Assembly (NCBI GenBank): GCA_014526335.1
Contig: JACTAT010000058.1
Coordinates: 224,904-288,903 of the forward strand
Direction: 5' to 3'
Source of the DNA: Chrysaora quinquecirrha
Lineage: Eukaryota; Cnidaria; Scyphozoa; Semaeostomeae; Pelagiidae
Length of the DNA: 64,000 bases
The first letter of the stretch is position 1, and each line of letters opens with the position of its first letter. Made by a program: the position numbers and the translations under genes. The notes under the pieces are model-generated. The model saw only the letters and a program-made list of their open reading frames with translations. It was not told where the DNA came from and made no database searches. Shown in pieces: positions 34,809-54,217 of this stretch.

Positions 34809-34814
34809 TTTATT
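34809..34814 (-). terminator. Candidate polyadenylation signal for AP2M1
   Basis: AATAAA on the minus strand, about 70 bases past the AP2M1 stop codon. Confidence 0.65.
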
Positions 34815-34882
34815 TTCTTTCGCCGTACAAGAGTAGAAATCCTAGTCGTTTGTTCGTTTCTGCCTACAAGCATTCTTTAGGC

Positions 34883-43847
<8,965 letters not shown>

Positions 43848-44054
43848 GATTGCAAATGAAATATAATGTTAGAAGTCAAAGTTTTCCTTCCCGACCCAGC
43901 TCCACCCTAGAACGCCATTTTCAAAATGACGGCGATTTGGATTTGGAAGCTTCTGTTTTCCGGAAGAATGTGATCACATGACCTTTTCAGTATCGAGGCT
44001 AACCAATCAGGGCGGATGGTTCCCATATCGAGGCTGATCAATTAGGGCAGCCAC
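43848..44054. promoter_or_regulatory. Shared divergent promoter of AP2M1 and PGAP1
   Basis: Only 207 bases separate the two start codons. The interval has AACCAATCAGGGCGG (a CCAAT box context at about 44001), a related repeat TATCGAGGCTGATCAATTAG, an E-box CCACGTG just before the PGAP1 start, and an ACGCCATTTTCAAAATGACG palindrome with YY1-like cores. No TATA box was evident. Promoter function is inferred from position. Confidence 0.65.
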
Positions 44055-46730
44055 GTGAAATTGAATTTTTTCATCGCTGCTGGGATGATGTCTTGGAAAC
44101 TTCTGAAGTTCTTTGCCTCTTCAATCGGGATTCTTACAATTCTTCTAGGTCTCTATGATATATTTATTAAAATGGAAGAGAATGCCTGTGATATGACTTA
44201 CATGTTTGACTGGCCTATGTATATCAATGTTCCCATTGGCCAAAAGCTGAAAAGGAAATACCCCAAGTACTCTTTAGTTGTCTATGGTGAAGGGGAGTAT
44301 GCAGACACTCTACAAAGTTTGGAGCTGTATGGAATTCCTGTAGTGTTCATACCAGGTAATGCAGGAAGTCCAGAGCAAGGGAGGTCGTTATCATCAGTTG
44401 CACTGCGAAAAACTGAATACCTCTCATTTCATTTCAATTACTTCTTTGTGGGATTCAGTGATGAAATGTCAGCTATGAAAGGCAGCTACTTGCAGAGACA
44501 AACAGAGTTTGTTCACGAATGCTTGAACATTATTCTCAATCTTTACAAAACCAAAGGAATCGGTCAAGACTCTGTTTTAGTTGTTGCTCACTCGATGGGT
44601 GGAATTGTTGCTAGAGGGCTGTTTACATTGCCTGGTTTCAATCCGCAGATCGTCAGTACCATGATCACCCTTGCAACCCCAAATGTACAGCCAGTTTTCT
44701 TGTTTGACTCGGAGATAAGGGCTTTCTATGCAAAGGTTAATGACTTCTGGAAGGATCACGCACATAGGGACATATCAAAAAGTGCATTCAAAGACCTTGC
44801 TTTTGTTTCCATTGGTGGTGGCAACAGGGATTTTCAAGTCAGAAGTGATCTCACGTCAATGAAGAACTTGGGAGTACCTAATCAGACTATAACAACTATA
44901 ACAACTGCAATTCCAAAGGTCTGGGTCTCAGCTGAGCATAGATGCATCGTTTGGTGTAAGCAACTGGTGCTTGCCATCACAAGAGCATTCATGGACATGG
45001 TTGACGTTCATCACAACAAAGTTACAGGCAGCGTTAGTGAAAGGATGAAGATTTTAAGATACCATCTGGAGAGTTGTCATAGTCGTCAAAAGAGTATCAA
45101 AGATACCATACTTGATACATCCGTGCAGAATAACATAAAGGAACCAAGCACATGCAATGTAATATCTAAAGGTTATTTCTCTTTATTTGGGAAGCACCAT
45201 AAACAATGCTTCATTATGGATTTGAGAGATAAACAAGGGGAACTTGTTGTTATTTACTCTGGGAGCTCTGAAGACTGGATGCATGTCTGTGAAGATGGCT
45301 CTACTTGCAAAGCTTCCAAAAGTCTATCAACAAGGTTTAGACTTGTTCCTACTAACAATGATGGACAAATTGCAGTGTTTAGGATGAGAATCAAAGATGT
45401 TAGGAAATTCGGAGATGTTGTTAGATGTTCAGTAGATGTTGACACCGAGGAAAGGATTTTTGTGAAGATTCTAACGGAAGATGCATCAACCTTTTCCCTG
45501 AATGAGCCACCCTTGTTAACGTCATCTCAAATGACAATTTCAAAGGGGAGGATATTTTCGAGGGTAGTCTTACCATTTATTAGATACCCTTGGCTTGTTT
45601 ACAGAATGAATATAACAAGCCAATGCAAGAAACCAGATGCTGTAACAGCAATCTTTCATATACCCTGGTTCCGCGAGGATACTAATTACACAGGAACCAA
45701 TTTACAAGATGTTCCCTTGAAGTTTTACAGTGAGAAGCCAACAGGAAGCAAAGATGCTGAAATTCATTTGTGGTATTACACACGGTGCACCTTGAGCATT
45801 AAAATTTGGGTTGACTTGAAAGCAGCCCTTGGACAGCTACTAAAATTCAACTTGGATATGATTGTCAAATGGGTATCAGCTTTGAGCACAATTTCGCTCC
45901 TTTCTGAATCTGTGAAGTCACATCCTAGCACCTTAGAATCCCATTCCCTGACGACCTCAGCTCCTAGCAGTGTTGTTACTATCATAACCTTCCTCGCATT
46001 CAGACTTGCAACTGAATTGGCAGTGTCTGGTAGAACTATGTTTGAAGTTATGGTGCTCTTTGCATTCCAGTTACTGGCAGCAGCTGGCATTCTTGCATTC
46101 CTACGCCAGACCATCTGGATCACTCTATCGTTATCGAGGAATGTTTTCAAAATGTTTACATGGATCAAAAGAAGGATCTTTGGAAGGAATGCAGCAGACT
46201 TAAAATGTCCTCAAATGTTCATCCTATTAGAATTGCTGATCCCTTTGGTTGCATTGCAATTCTTTAGCAGCAGCCTTGGTATCCTGATCTATCTTCTACT
46301 AGTAGGACTGAAAGGAGCTTTATCAGACGCCGATGTTAATCATTTGCTAGAGCTAGGTTCTATTATACTCTTCATTAGATCGCCAGGGTTGGTTGTCTGG
46401 ATCAAGGAAATCAAGTATAGCTTGAAATTAGACTCTGACTCATTTCAAAGCAGTGCCATTGTTGTACTTCTTGTGATGTTTTGGTTTTGCAATGCAAAAG
46501 AGACAAACCACTCTGTGGCACTTCCCAAGTTATGTTGGCTTCTAGTAAACTTATCCACCGGGTTCATGACGGTCAGTTCTGTGCCAGTATATTGCCTGCC
46601 TTGGTTCATATGTTCTGCAATCTTTTTCAAGTGTATTTTAACAAAAGAAGTTGCAATAAAGTCTATTTGTGTACATGCAATGCCAATGTTAACAGTTAAC
46701 AGTATGGGCAATTTCAAAAAGAATTCCTGA
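44055..46730 (+). CDS. PGAP1: GPI inositol-deacylase, complete, intronless
   Basis: ER membrane hydrolase that removes the acyl chain from inositol of GPI anchors, needed for export of GPI proteins. A single 891-codon frame, close to the 922 residues of human PGAP1. The N-terminus has a membrane segment (about 15-35), then EENACDMTYMFDWP, YGEGEYAD, and PGNAGSPEQGRS forming the oxyanion region. The lipase motif VVAHSMGG places the nucleophile at Ser180. GGGNRDFQVRSDLT and WVSAEHRCIVWCKQL match the family's acid and His regions. The last 250 residues hold several hydrophobic membrane segments. The start at 44055 adds ten residues before MMSWKLL; family alignment would also allow the ATG at 44085 or 44088. 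It is head to head with AP2M1. Odd: no introns, unlike all its neighbours. Confidence 0.96.
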   Translation: MKLNFFIAAGMMSWKLLKFFASSIGILTILLGLYDIFIKMEENACDMTYMFDWPMYINVPIGQKLKRKYPKYSLVVYGEGEYADTLQSLELYGIPVVFIPGNAGSPEQGRSLSSVALRKTEYLSFHFNYFFVGFSDEMSAMKGSYLQRQTEFVHECLNIILNLYKTKGIGQDSVLVVAHSMGGIVARGLFTLPGFNPQIVSTMITLATPNVQPVFLFDSEIRAFYAKVNDFWKDHAHRDISKSAFKDLAFVSIGGGNRDFQVRSDLTSMKNLGVPNQTITTITTAIPKVWVSAEHRCIVWCKQLVLAITRAFMDMVDVHHNKVTGSVSERMKILRYHLESCHSRQKSIKDTILDTSVQNNIKEPSTCNVISKGYFSLFGKHHKQCFIMDLRDKQGELVVIYSGSSEDWMHVCEDGSTCKASKSLSTRFRLVPTNNDGQIAVFRMRIKDVRKFGDVVRCSVDVDTEERIFVKILTEDASTFSLNEPPLLTSSQMTISKGRIFSRVVLPFIRYPWLVYRMNITSQCKKPDAVTAIFHIPWFREDTNYTGTNLQDVPLKFYSEKPTGSKDAEIHLWYYTRCTLSIKIWVDLKAALGQLLKFNLDMIVKWVSALSTISLLSESVKSHPSTLESHSLTTSAPSSVVTIITFLAFRLATELAVSGRTMFEVMVLFAFQLLAAAGILAFLRQTIWITLSLSRNVFKMFTWIKRRIFGRNAADLKCPQMFILLELLIPLVALQFFSSSLGILIYLLLVGLKGALSDADVNHLLELGSIILFIRSPGLVVWIKEIKYSLKLDSDSFQSSAIVVLLVMFWFCNAKETNHSVALPKLCWLLVNLSTGFMTVSSVPVYCLPWFICSAIFFKCILTKEVAIKSICVHAMPMLTVNSMGNFKKNS

Positions 46731-46830
46731 GAAACAGTGAGCTCCAGATCTATAATTTGCTACTAATACGGAATAAGGATAACAGCAAATGTTTTTCCTC
46801 CAGGGAGAAGTTAATCAATCACGCTATACT

Positions 46831-47340
46831 ACTGTGTCTATTTGCGATAGGCAATGACAATGTAAAGTCACCAGTTTATAAACTGTTTCAAAACATCTCC
46901 TCAAAGAGATTTTTGTTGGTTTTCGAATTGGATAATTTGTTAATAAGACGGAAAACAGGAAGAGAAAGAAAATGAACTTCATCTGGGATGAAGTTAACAA
47001 AAGACCTTACTACTGTGTCTACTTGCGATAGGCAATGCCAATGTTAACGGTCGCCAGCATGTACAGCTTCAAGAAGAACCCCTGGGGAACTTGCATCTGA
47101 TTTCTAGGTATATAATTTGTTACTAACATGGAATAAGGATGAAAACAAATTATTCTTCTGTACGAAATATTTAACAAAAGACCTTGCTACTATGTGAACA
47201 ATCGTAAGTATCAGCAGCTTCAAAATGGAATCCTGAGGAACTTGTATCTGAGCTGTTCTATAGCATGTTAGCAACACAGAAAGAGGAAAAAAGCAACCGA
47301 AGTTTCACTGGAATGAAGTTAATTGCGGCACCTTGATAGT
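46831..47340. repeat. Degenerate about 180-bp tandem repeat derived from the PGAP1 3' end
   Basis: Blocks of the PGAP1 tail and 3' flank (GCAATGCCAATGTTAAC, TTCAAAAAGAATTCCTGAG, TATAATTTG, GGAATAAGGAT) recur in order from about 46831, 47011 and 47193. The copy near 47035 reads GGCAATGCCAATGTTAACGG. The PGAP1 stop and its last codons are in effect the first unit. Confidence 0.6.
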
Positions 47341-47389
47341 TGATACTAGGTCAATTTTATAGCAATTGACCGGTACCTTGCTCTAAAGA

Positions 47390-48300
47390 GAATGGATCCA
47401 TTTTCCAAATGAATGGTCGTGAAGCGCTTTGAAAGATATCTTCAAGTATGCATCTTGACAATTGGATCCAAAATTATCGTTCCTTTCGAACTCTGCTGTG
47501 TAAAGGTTCAGCTATGCTTTAGCAACGTAGCTGTCCATGGAAGAATGGAATGGTAGTTAAATCAAGTCTTTTTCAAAAGACCAGAACCTGAACCAGTTGA
47601 AAATTTTGGGAAACTAGCTCAAGAACTCTGAGTATACATTTTGACATCTTGAGTCAATAGTCGATGTTTTGGATTCTAAGTTTCAATGCTAGAACAACCT
47701 AACTGTCAGTGTAAAGAACAAAACGGCATTTTAAACGCCAGACCAGAGACCAGAAAAGACCGACGGAGGCTGGATGAAGCGGACATGTTGGGAAACTGGC
47801 TCAAGAACACTGAGAGATACATTTTGACATGTGAAGTCCATGGTCGATCTTTTTTATTCAAAGGTCGGATGATGAGGCAGCTTAACTGTCGATTTAAAGA
47901 ATAAAACCGAAGTTAAATAAGCCATTTTGAGAAGACCAGAAAACAACAAAACCTGACTGAGTTGAACATTTTAGAAGCTGGCTTAAAAACTCTGAGTATA
48001 TAATTTCACATCTGGATTCCAGATTTGATCCTTTAGATTATAAGATTCGGTGCTTTAGGTAACTTGATTGTCAATGAAAAGAACGGGACGGAAGTTGGTG
48101 AAGCCATTCAAGGAAAGCAAGTAAAAAGCAAGACTGAATCATTCGAGCATTTGCTCATGAAATGGCTCAAGAACTCTTTCTATACATTTAGATGTCTGGT
48201 TTCTTAAAGAGTCAGTAATTTGGATTTAAAGATTCAATATGCTGGGGCAACTAGCTAATCGGTATACTATAAGTTGAGTTAATAAAAACAAGTTTTAAAA
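47390..48300. repeat. Degenerate about 185-bp tandem repeat, four to five units
   Basis: Each unit has AAGACCAGAA, a GTTGAACATTT-like block, GGCTCAAGAACTCTGAG, TATACATTTTGACAT, a GATTC/TTAAGATTC block and AACTGTCAATGTAAAGAAC. Units start near 47575, 47745, 47932 and 48106, with an older one before. No coding meaning seen. Confidence 0.7.
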
Positions 48301-48319
48301 GAGAGGCAGAGCTTTCGAG

Positions 48320-48640
48320 ATTTTTTTGTGCTGACGGAGTGAATCAAGTGTTTCTATCACGTCGCCAGAGAGAAGAATGACCATTCGAAGAAAGACACAG
48401 AACTTCAATTTTCATTCTGCCAGAATTGCTTCTACCACCAATTGCACTGTAATACTACAACATCAGCCTTGATATCTTGATCTATCTTCTGCTAGTGGAA
48501 CTGAAGGTAGCTACAAGTGGAGTGACACCAATTTTACTAGAGCTGGGTTCTTTTTTCTGTTCATCTGATCACGAAAAGGCAGGACTTTTTGTGTGGAAAA
48601 AGGAGTCACGTAAAGCTTGAAATAGACTCTGGTCAGTTCG
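48320..48640 (+). pseudogene. Decayed duplicate of the PGAP1 C-terminal region
   Basis: The segment aligns by eye to PGAP1 around 46160-46445. ATATCTTGATCTATCTTCTG, CTAGTGGAACTGAA, TTACTAGAGCTGGGTTCT and AGCTTGAAATAGACTCTG correspond to ATCCTGATCTATCTTCTA, CTAGTAGGACTGAA, TTGCTAGAGCTAGGTTCT and AGCTTGAAATTAGACTCTG. Length changes and stops destroy the frame. It lies downstream in the same orientation, so a tandem or segmental duplication is likely. Confidence 0.8.
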
Positions 48641-49109
48641 TAAGTCCATGGGTTAATTTTATTACAGCCAGCAAGTTGAATTAAAGGTGTACAAGGAACA
48701 TCTTAGAAGCAATTGTTCTAATCTGCGTCTTGCAACAACAGACCTTCGAGGACAAGAGAAATGCAGTTAAAACAAATCAGTCAATAAACTAGTTTCATGG
48801 TTTAGCGAGATTTTAAGAGCACTTTGTTTGTTAATCAATGAGGTCAATAATGGATGTTCGTTTGCTATATTCTGCATTATATCGAGGAGAGAGATAGATA
48901 GATATCTTGCTGATTTCATATCTCGCATTTCCTACCCCTTATTCAGAAGTTTGCATTCCTCAGGCAGACATTTCTGTGGCGTCGTTCATCGATCACGAAC
49001 AGTTAATTACCAATCATTAAGCATATATACATAATCAAAAATCAATCATCGATCGCGAACAGTTAATCACCAATCATTAAGAATTGATCATTGATCTATG
49101 TAATGTGAA
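48641..49109. other. No gene recognised; short direct repeat near 49000
   Basis: CGAACAGTTAATTACCAATC (about 48995) and CGAACAGTTAATCACCAATC (about 49055) are a direct duplication of about 35 bases. Nothing else supported. Confidence 0.5.
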
Positions 49110-49220
49110 GTTAGGGTTCGAACCCCAGCCACGGCAGCATCACAGTTTAAGTTGAGTTCTCGTTAGTTCATTTACTCCAGAGATCCTAGCAACTGGCACC
49201 AAATAAACCACTTCAGTTTC
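49110..49220 (+). mobile_element. tRNA-derived SINE, family A, 5'-truncated
   Basis: Begins at the B box GGTTCGAACCCCAGCCACGG and continues with AGCATCACAG, GAGTTCTCGTTAGTTCA and AGATCCTAGCAACTGGC. Confidence 0.7.
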
Positions 49221-49539
49221 AACAACGGCTTCGAGGGTTGGGGGTTGGGGCCCTCATATGGTTGGGGCCCTCCTATGGTTGGGGCCCCTTCCCACGACCC
49301 TTTCCACAACAACCACTTGTCTCTGAAAAGGTCCACAATACAGTGCATGTTATTTTGCGGAAGCGACGCTTTTCGCTGCTGTTTGTTTTGAAGTTTTTGT
49401 GCAATTTTCCTTCGTTAAAAACAGTTGCACTATTTATTCAGATATAACTTGCTTTGAAAAAGTATAAAACTGGTACGAATAATTTGGAGTACAATGTAGT
49501 CTGACAGGAAATTCGCCTGGAAAAGCCTTTATGCGGTTG

Positions 49540-49670
49540 CTCGAGGTTACAAAATGGCGCCAGAATGAGAATGGGCCTAAATGATGGCCTAAGCTTAATA
49601 AGTAAAATTAAGGTAGTTTAGACCATAGTTTAGACAGATATTCTGGAGGATTTTTGGCTTGATTATAATT
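49540..49670 (+). promoter_or_regulatory. Candidate NPHP4 promoter and 5' leader
   Basis: CAAAATGGCGCC (a YY1-like core) lies about 120 bases before the start codon, in the kind of GC-containing context typical of TATA-less promoters. Position is the main argument. Confidence 0.35.
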
Positions 49671-52154
49671 ATGGATGACGACAGAGATCAAGAAGAGACT
49701 TGGCAAGAATTCTATGAAGAAAATAGGATAATCCCGCCGCATCAAAGTAGGATAAAACAAGATGAAGACAAACAACAACAGAGCTTTTCATTTTGTTTGA
49801 TGTTGAAGTCGTTGGAAGGTGTGATGGTGCCTTCAGAAATGGTAAGATTCCAGTCCACTGTTGAGTGTCTAAGGGCCTCATCCAGTTTGTAGAGTAAAGC
49901 AGTTTTGAACAAAATCCCTGGCCATTTTGAGGGGTATGGCATGTGCATGCACGATATACACAATATACCTAACAATAGAAAATAACAATGGAAAAGCGCT
50001 GAGATCTTGTCGAGGATGACTGGTCAGTTGGGTGTGCAAGAGCCACTTTCTTTTGTGCTATCCTCTCAGAGTGGAATCCATGCTATCTTTACGCGGGAGG
50101 AGATTACGCCAATGAAAGCTGTAGATTTGCTTCCTGCAAACGAAACAATAGATCCATTGTTCTATTAGGAAAATAGTAATGTTTGCTATTGTTTTCTGAA
50201 AGATTCACGCCAGTACGCCAACAATTTTCCAAACTCCACGCCAGATTTCTCCGGCGTAGGCTACATGGATTCCACCCTGGCTATCCTCTCCTGAAGGTGC
50301 TGTGGCGTAGTGGTATAATCCAGCTGACTCATGGTTACAGTGTGGTCAGGATTTGAGCCCATCCCATGGTAGCCCCACGACCAGGGTTGAGGTCTCGATT
50401 GGTTCTACTGTTAAGAGGTCCCTAGTTACCAGCATTGTTGGATAGTGTTGTATTGAAATATTCTGTGCTGCTACCCCCAAACTCCTGCTTTCACAGTGTA
50501 TATGTCACAAATTTATTGCTTATCTTACCAGCAGTTATGAAAGCTGTTCACAAGAAAGATTTTGCTTCAGTTTAAAGTGTATTTCTCGCCATTCTGCAAT
50601 TTTACTGTTTCATTCCTTCTGCTCGCTGTATTTCGAATGTTATCACAATAGCAGTTTGATTGTTCGATTACAATAATGCAGCACCTTGGGACCCCTAAAC
50701 TGCATTCTTACCTTTCAATTGGTTAACCTACTACCGAGATCCTAGCAATTTATGCATATTTTTTACACTTTTCAGGCCTCAGACACTGTGGAATTTCAAG
50801 TTCTTGTCACTCTGTATGATGCTGCCAATAACTGGTTTTTTGGAAGCACGTGGAAGGGTCCTCTTTTACCAGCAACAAACATTATTGGTGGAAAAGCTAA
50901 AGTTGAATTGAATGAGGTTTGATCTAATTTCTTTTGATTTATGCTATGTTGAATAAGAGACCGTCCGTTTCCACCTAAAAGGGCTATTTTTTTGGGTGCA
51001 TTCTTTTGACGTGAATCAGAGATTTGCTTTGCTTTTTTTATTCTACCAAGCCGGATGTAATTCACATTCCTTTGTGAGAGGGAATTAACAACTGGAATTT
51101 TCTATTGTCTTGGCTATCTGGTTTAGTGTAAATGGATCTATTTGATATGAAAATCAAGACGCAACAATAGCTATCTGGTATAATGTAAACACTTGCCCCA
51201 TATTGGTTGATGCAAGGGGCGATGCTCCAATACCCATCCGGTATAGTGTGAACGGAACCTGAGTTTTGGGTGCTTTATACGATTGTAGCATTGAAAACTT
51301 GATATCTTGAAGTTTGATATCTTCAATCTTAACAGGCTTTCCTTGAAAATACATCTATTCACCTCTCCTCGACTCTTAACTTTGTCATTTCCTTTTTCAG
51401 CCTCTCTATTTCCATTCAAGTGAAAATGATTACACCATAGTTGCAGTTATTGAAATTGCTGTTACTGGTAAATGCTTTCTGAGTAAATAAATTTGCATTT
51501 TTCACAGCTGTTTATGACCTCAACCCTTCCGATAAGTTTGGCCCCCAATCTCATTCAATCTATTGTTTGTCTTTGCAGATGGTACAGTGTATCAAAGTGT
51601 TGGATGGGCGTGCTTAAGAATCTTTGCAAATATTGAGAATCTTAAAGATACGAAATCTAGTTCTTCGATTCCGCAACAACGGTAGGTTTGATTTGATTTC
51701 ATTCATTATAATTTGCTTGACCTGACATGACTTGACTTGGTTTGATTTGACTTGACTTGACTTGACTTAACTTAACTTTGACCTGACTTTACTTGACTTG
51801 CCTTGACTTGACTTGACTTGACTTGACGACTTGACTTGACTTGGCTTGACTTGACTTAACTTTGACCTGACTTAACTTGACTTGCCTTGAATTGACTTGA
51901 TTTGACTTGACTTGACTTGACTTAACTTAACTTTGACCTGACTTAACTTGACTTGCCTTGACTTGACTTGACGGCTTGGCTTGACGGCAACGGCTTGACT
52001 TGACGGCTTTGACCTGGCTTTGCCGGCTTGCCTTGACTTGACGGCGGCGCGGACGGACGGCGGCGGCGGCTTGAACTTGACTTTGACCTGACTTAGCGGC
52101 GGCGCCCGGCGGCGGCTTGCTTAACTTTGACCTGGCTTTGCGCCGGCTTGCGCT

Positions 52155-52194
<40 letters not shown>

Positions 52195-54152
52195 ACTTTG
52201 ACCTGGCTTTGCGCCTGGCGCGGCGGCGGCGGCGGCGACGGCGGCTTGGCGGCGGCTTGCGGCTTAGCGGCTTGACGGCTTAGCGGCGCTGGCGGCGGTT
52301 TGACGGCGGCGGCAAAGCTTTGCTGGCTTGGCGGCTTGACTTGAGCGGCTTGACGCTTGACTTGACTTGGCGGCGGCGGCGGCTTGACTTGACTGACTTG
52401 ACTTGACTTGACTTGACTTGACTTGACTTGACTTGACTTGACTTGACTTGACTTGACTTGACTTGACTTGACTTGACTTTGACTGTGACTGTAACTTTAA
52501 CTGTGACTGAACTGACCTCTCGCCATGACTGTTTTTTTTCATTTGATTAAGTTTGTTTTTCGTTGCAGACTTGTTCCGTATCATGGTACCCCAGCAGGAT
52601 TACTTTTGGTTCCTGAACCAATCGAAGGTTTGATCTAATTTACGCTTGTTTCATCGCCCTTAGAGCGTCTGTTAAGATCTGACCTTGACATTTTGATTTA
52701 ATATGTCAAACATTTGATTGATGGTCGTCCTACTTCATATCTCAACTTGTGACTCTGACCTTACTCTGACATTTGACTCTCGTACCTTGAACTTTGACCT
52801 ATGAACTTGACCCTTTCCCTTACTCTCGGCTTTTGACATCTGACCTCTAAAACTGACCTTTTCATGTTAACCAAAAAAGAATGAAAATCGGCCATCATAT
52901 ACGAAAAGATGAACACTGAATGATAGAACGCATTTACTAAGAATGGTGACTGGGTGGGAGGAGGTTGAAAAGTTATTATCTAGATTCTAGGAACTTGGCA
53001 AATTTGTTTAAAACAGCAGAAACAAGCAATTTTCTAGAAGGTTTTTAAAGTTTCGTCTAGATTTAAAAAGATGCTTCCCCTGAATTTCGTGCAAAATTGA
53101 CACTGACTTAGACCCTGTCCAAGCGGTCATACATTGCTGTTCAAATACTCGAGATTTGCTTTACAAGCAATGTTTGACTAACAGAATTCGTTCAGCCATG
53201 TTTTTGAAAAACGTCAAAAACATTTTGTGTTTGTATTAAGCAAAAATGTTTGACGATGTTGCTACACTGTAAAACATTGTGTTGGACAAACAAGTCTCGA
53301 ATGTTTGACAAGCAATGTTTTGATCACTTGGCCAGAGTTTGGACCCTTGAACCATGTCTAAATCATAACCCTTACTTAATTTTAACCTTGATACTTTATT
53401 TTAGAGTTTCATGCACTACAGCCGATTCAAGATTGCTCGATAATTTATACTCTTCAGTCGCATTCTGCTTTGGAAGAAGTGATGCATCTTATACCTGAGA
53501 ATGTATTGGTCAGCGGTGATGATAGAATTCCGGGGGTCTCTGAGGTCGGTGCTGATACCGGTAAGGATATAATTTATAATATTAGAGATGTTAGTTACCC
53601 CCTGGTTTTTTACTTTAATTGATATTTTTTGGTTTTGGTTTTAGGGACTGGAATAATTGATATTCTAAGAAGGCCGAAACTACAGAAGGCGTGGCCTTGC
53701 TATATCAACAAGGTGAGTCTTGTTTATTTATAAAGCTTTCCATATCATCATATAATCTTCATCACCATCATCATAATCAACATCATGATCATCACCACCA
53801 TCAGCATCTTTATCGTCATCGTCATCATTATCATCTTCATAATGTTCAGTATCAACATCATCATCATCATCATAATCAACATCATGATCATCACCACCAT
53901 CAGCATCTTTATCGTCATCGTCATCATTATCATCTTCATAATGTTCAGTATCAACATCATCATCATCATCATAATCAACATCATGATCATCACCACCATC
54001 AGCATCTTTATCGTCATCGTCATCATTATCATCTTCATAATGTTCAGTATCAACATCATCATCATCATCATAATCAACATCATGATCATCACCACCATCA
54101 GCATCTTTATCGTCATCGTCATCATTATCATCTTCATAATGTTCAGTATCAA

Positions 54153-54217
<65 letters not shown>

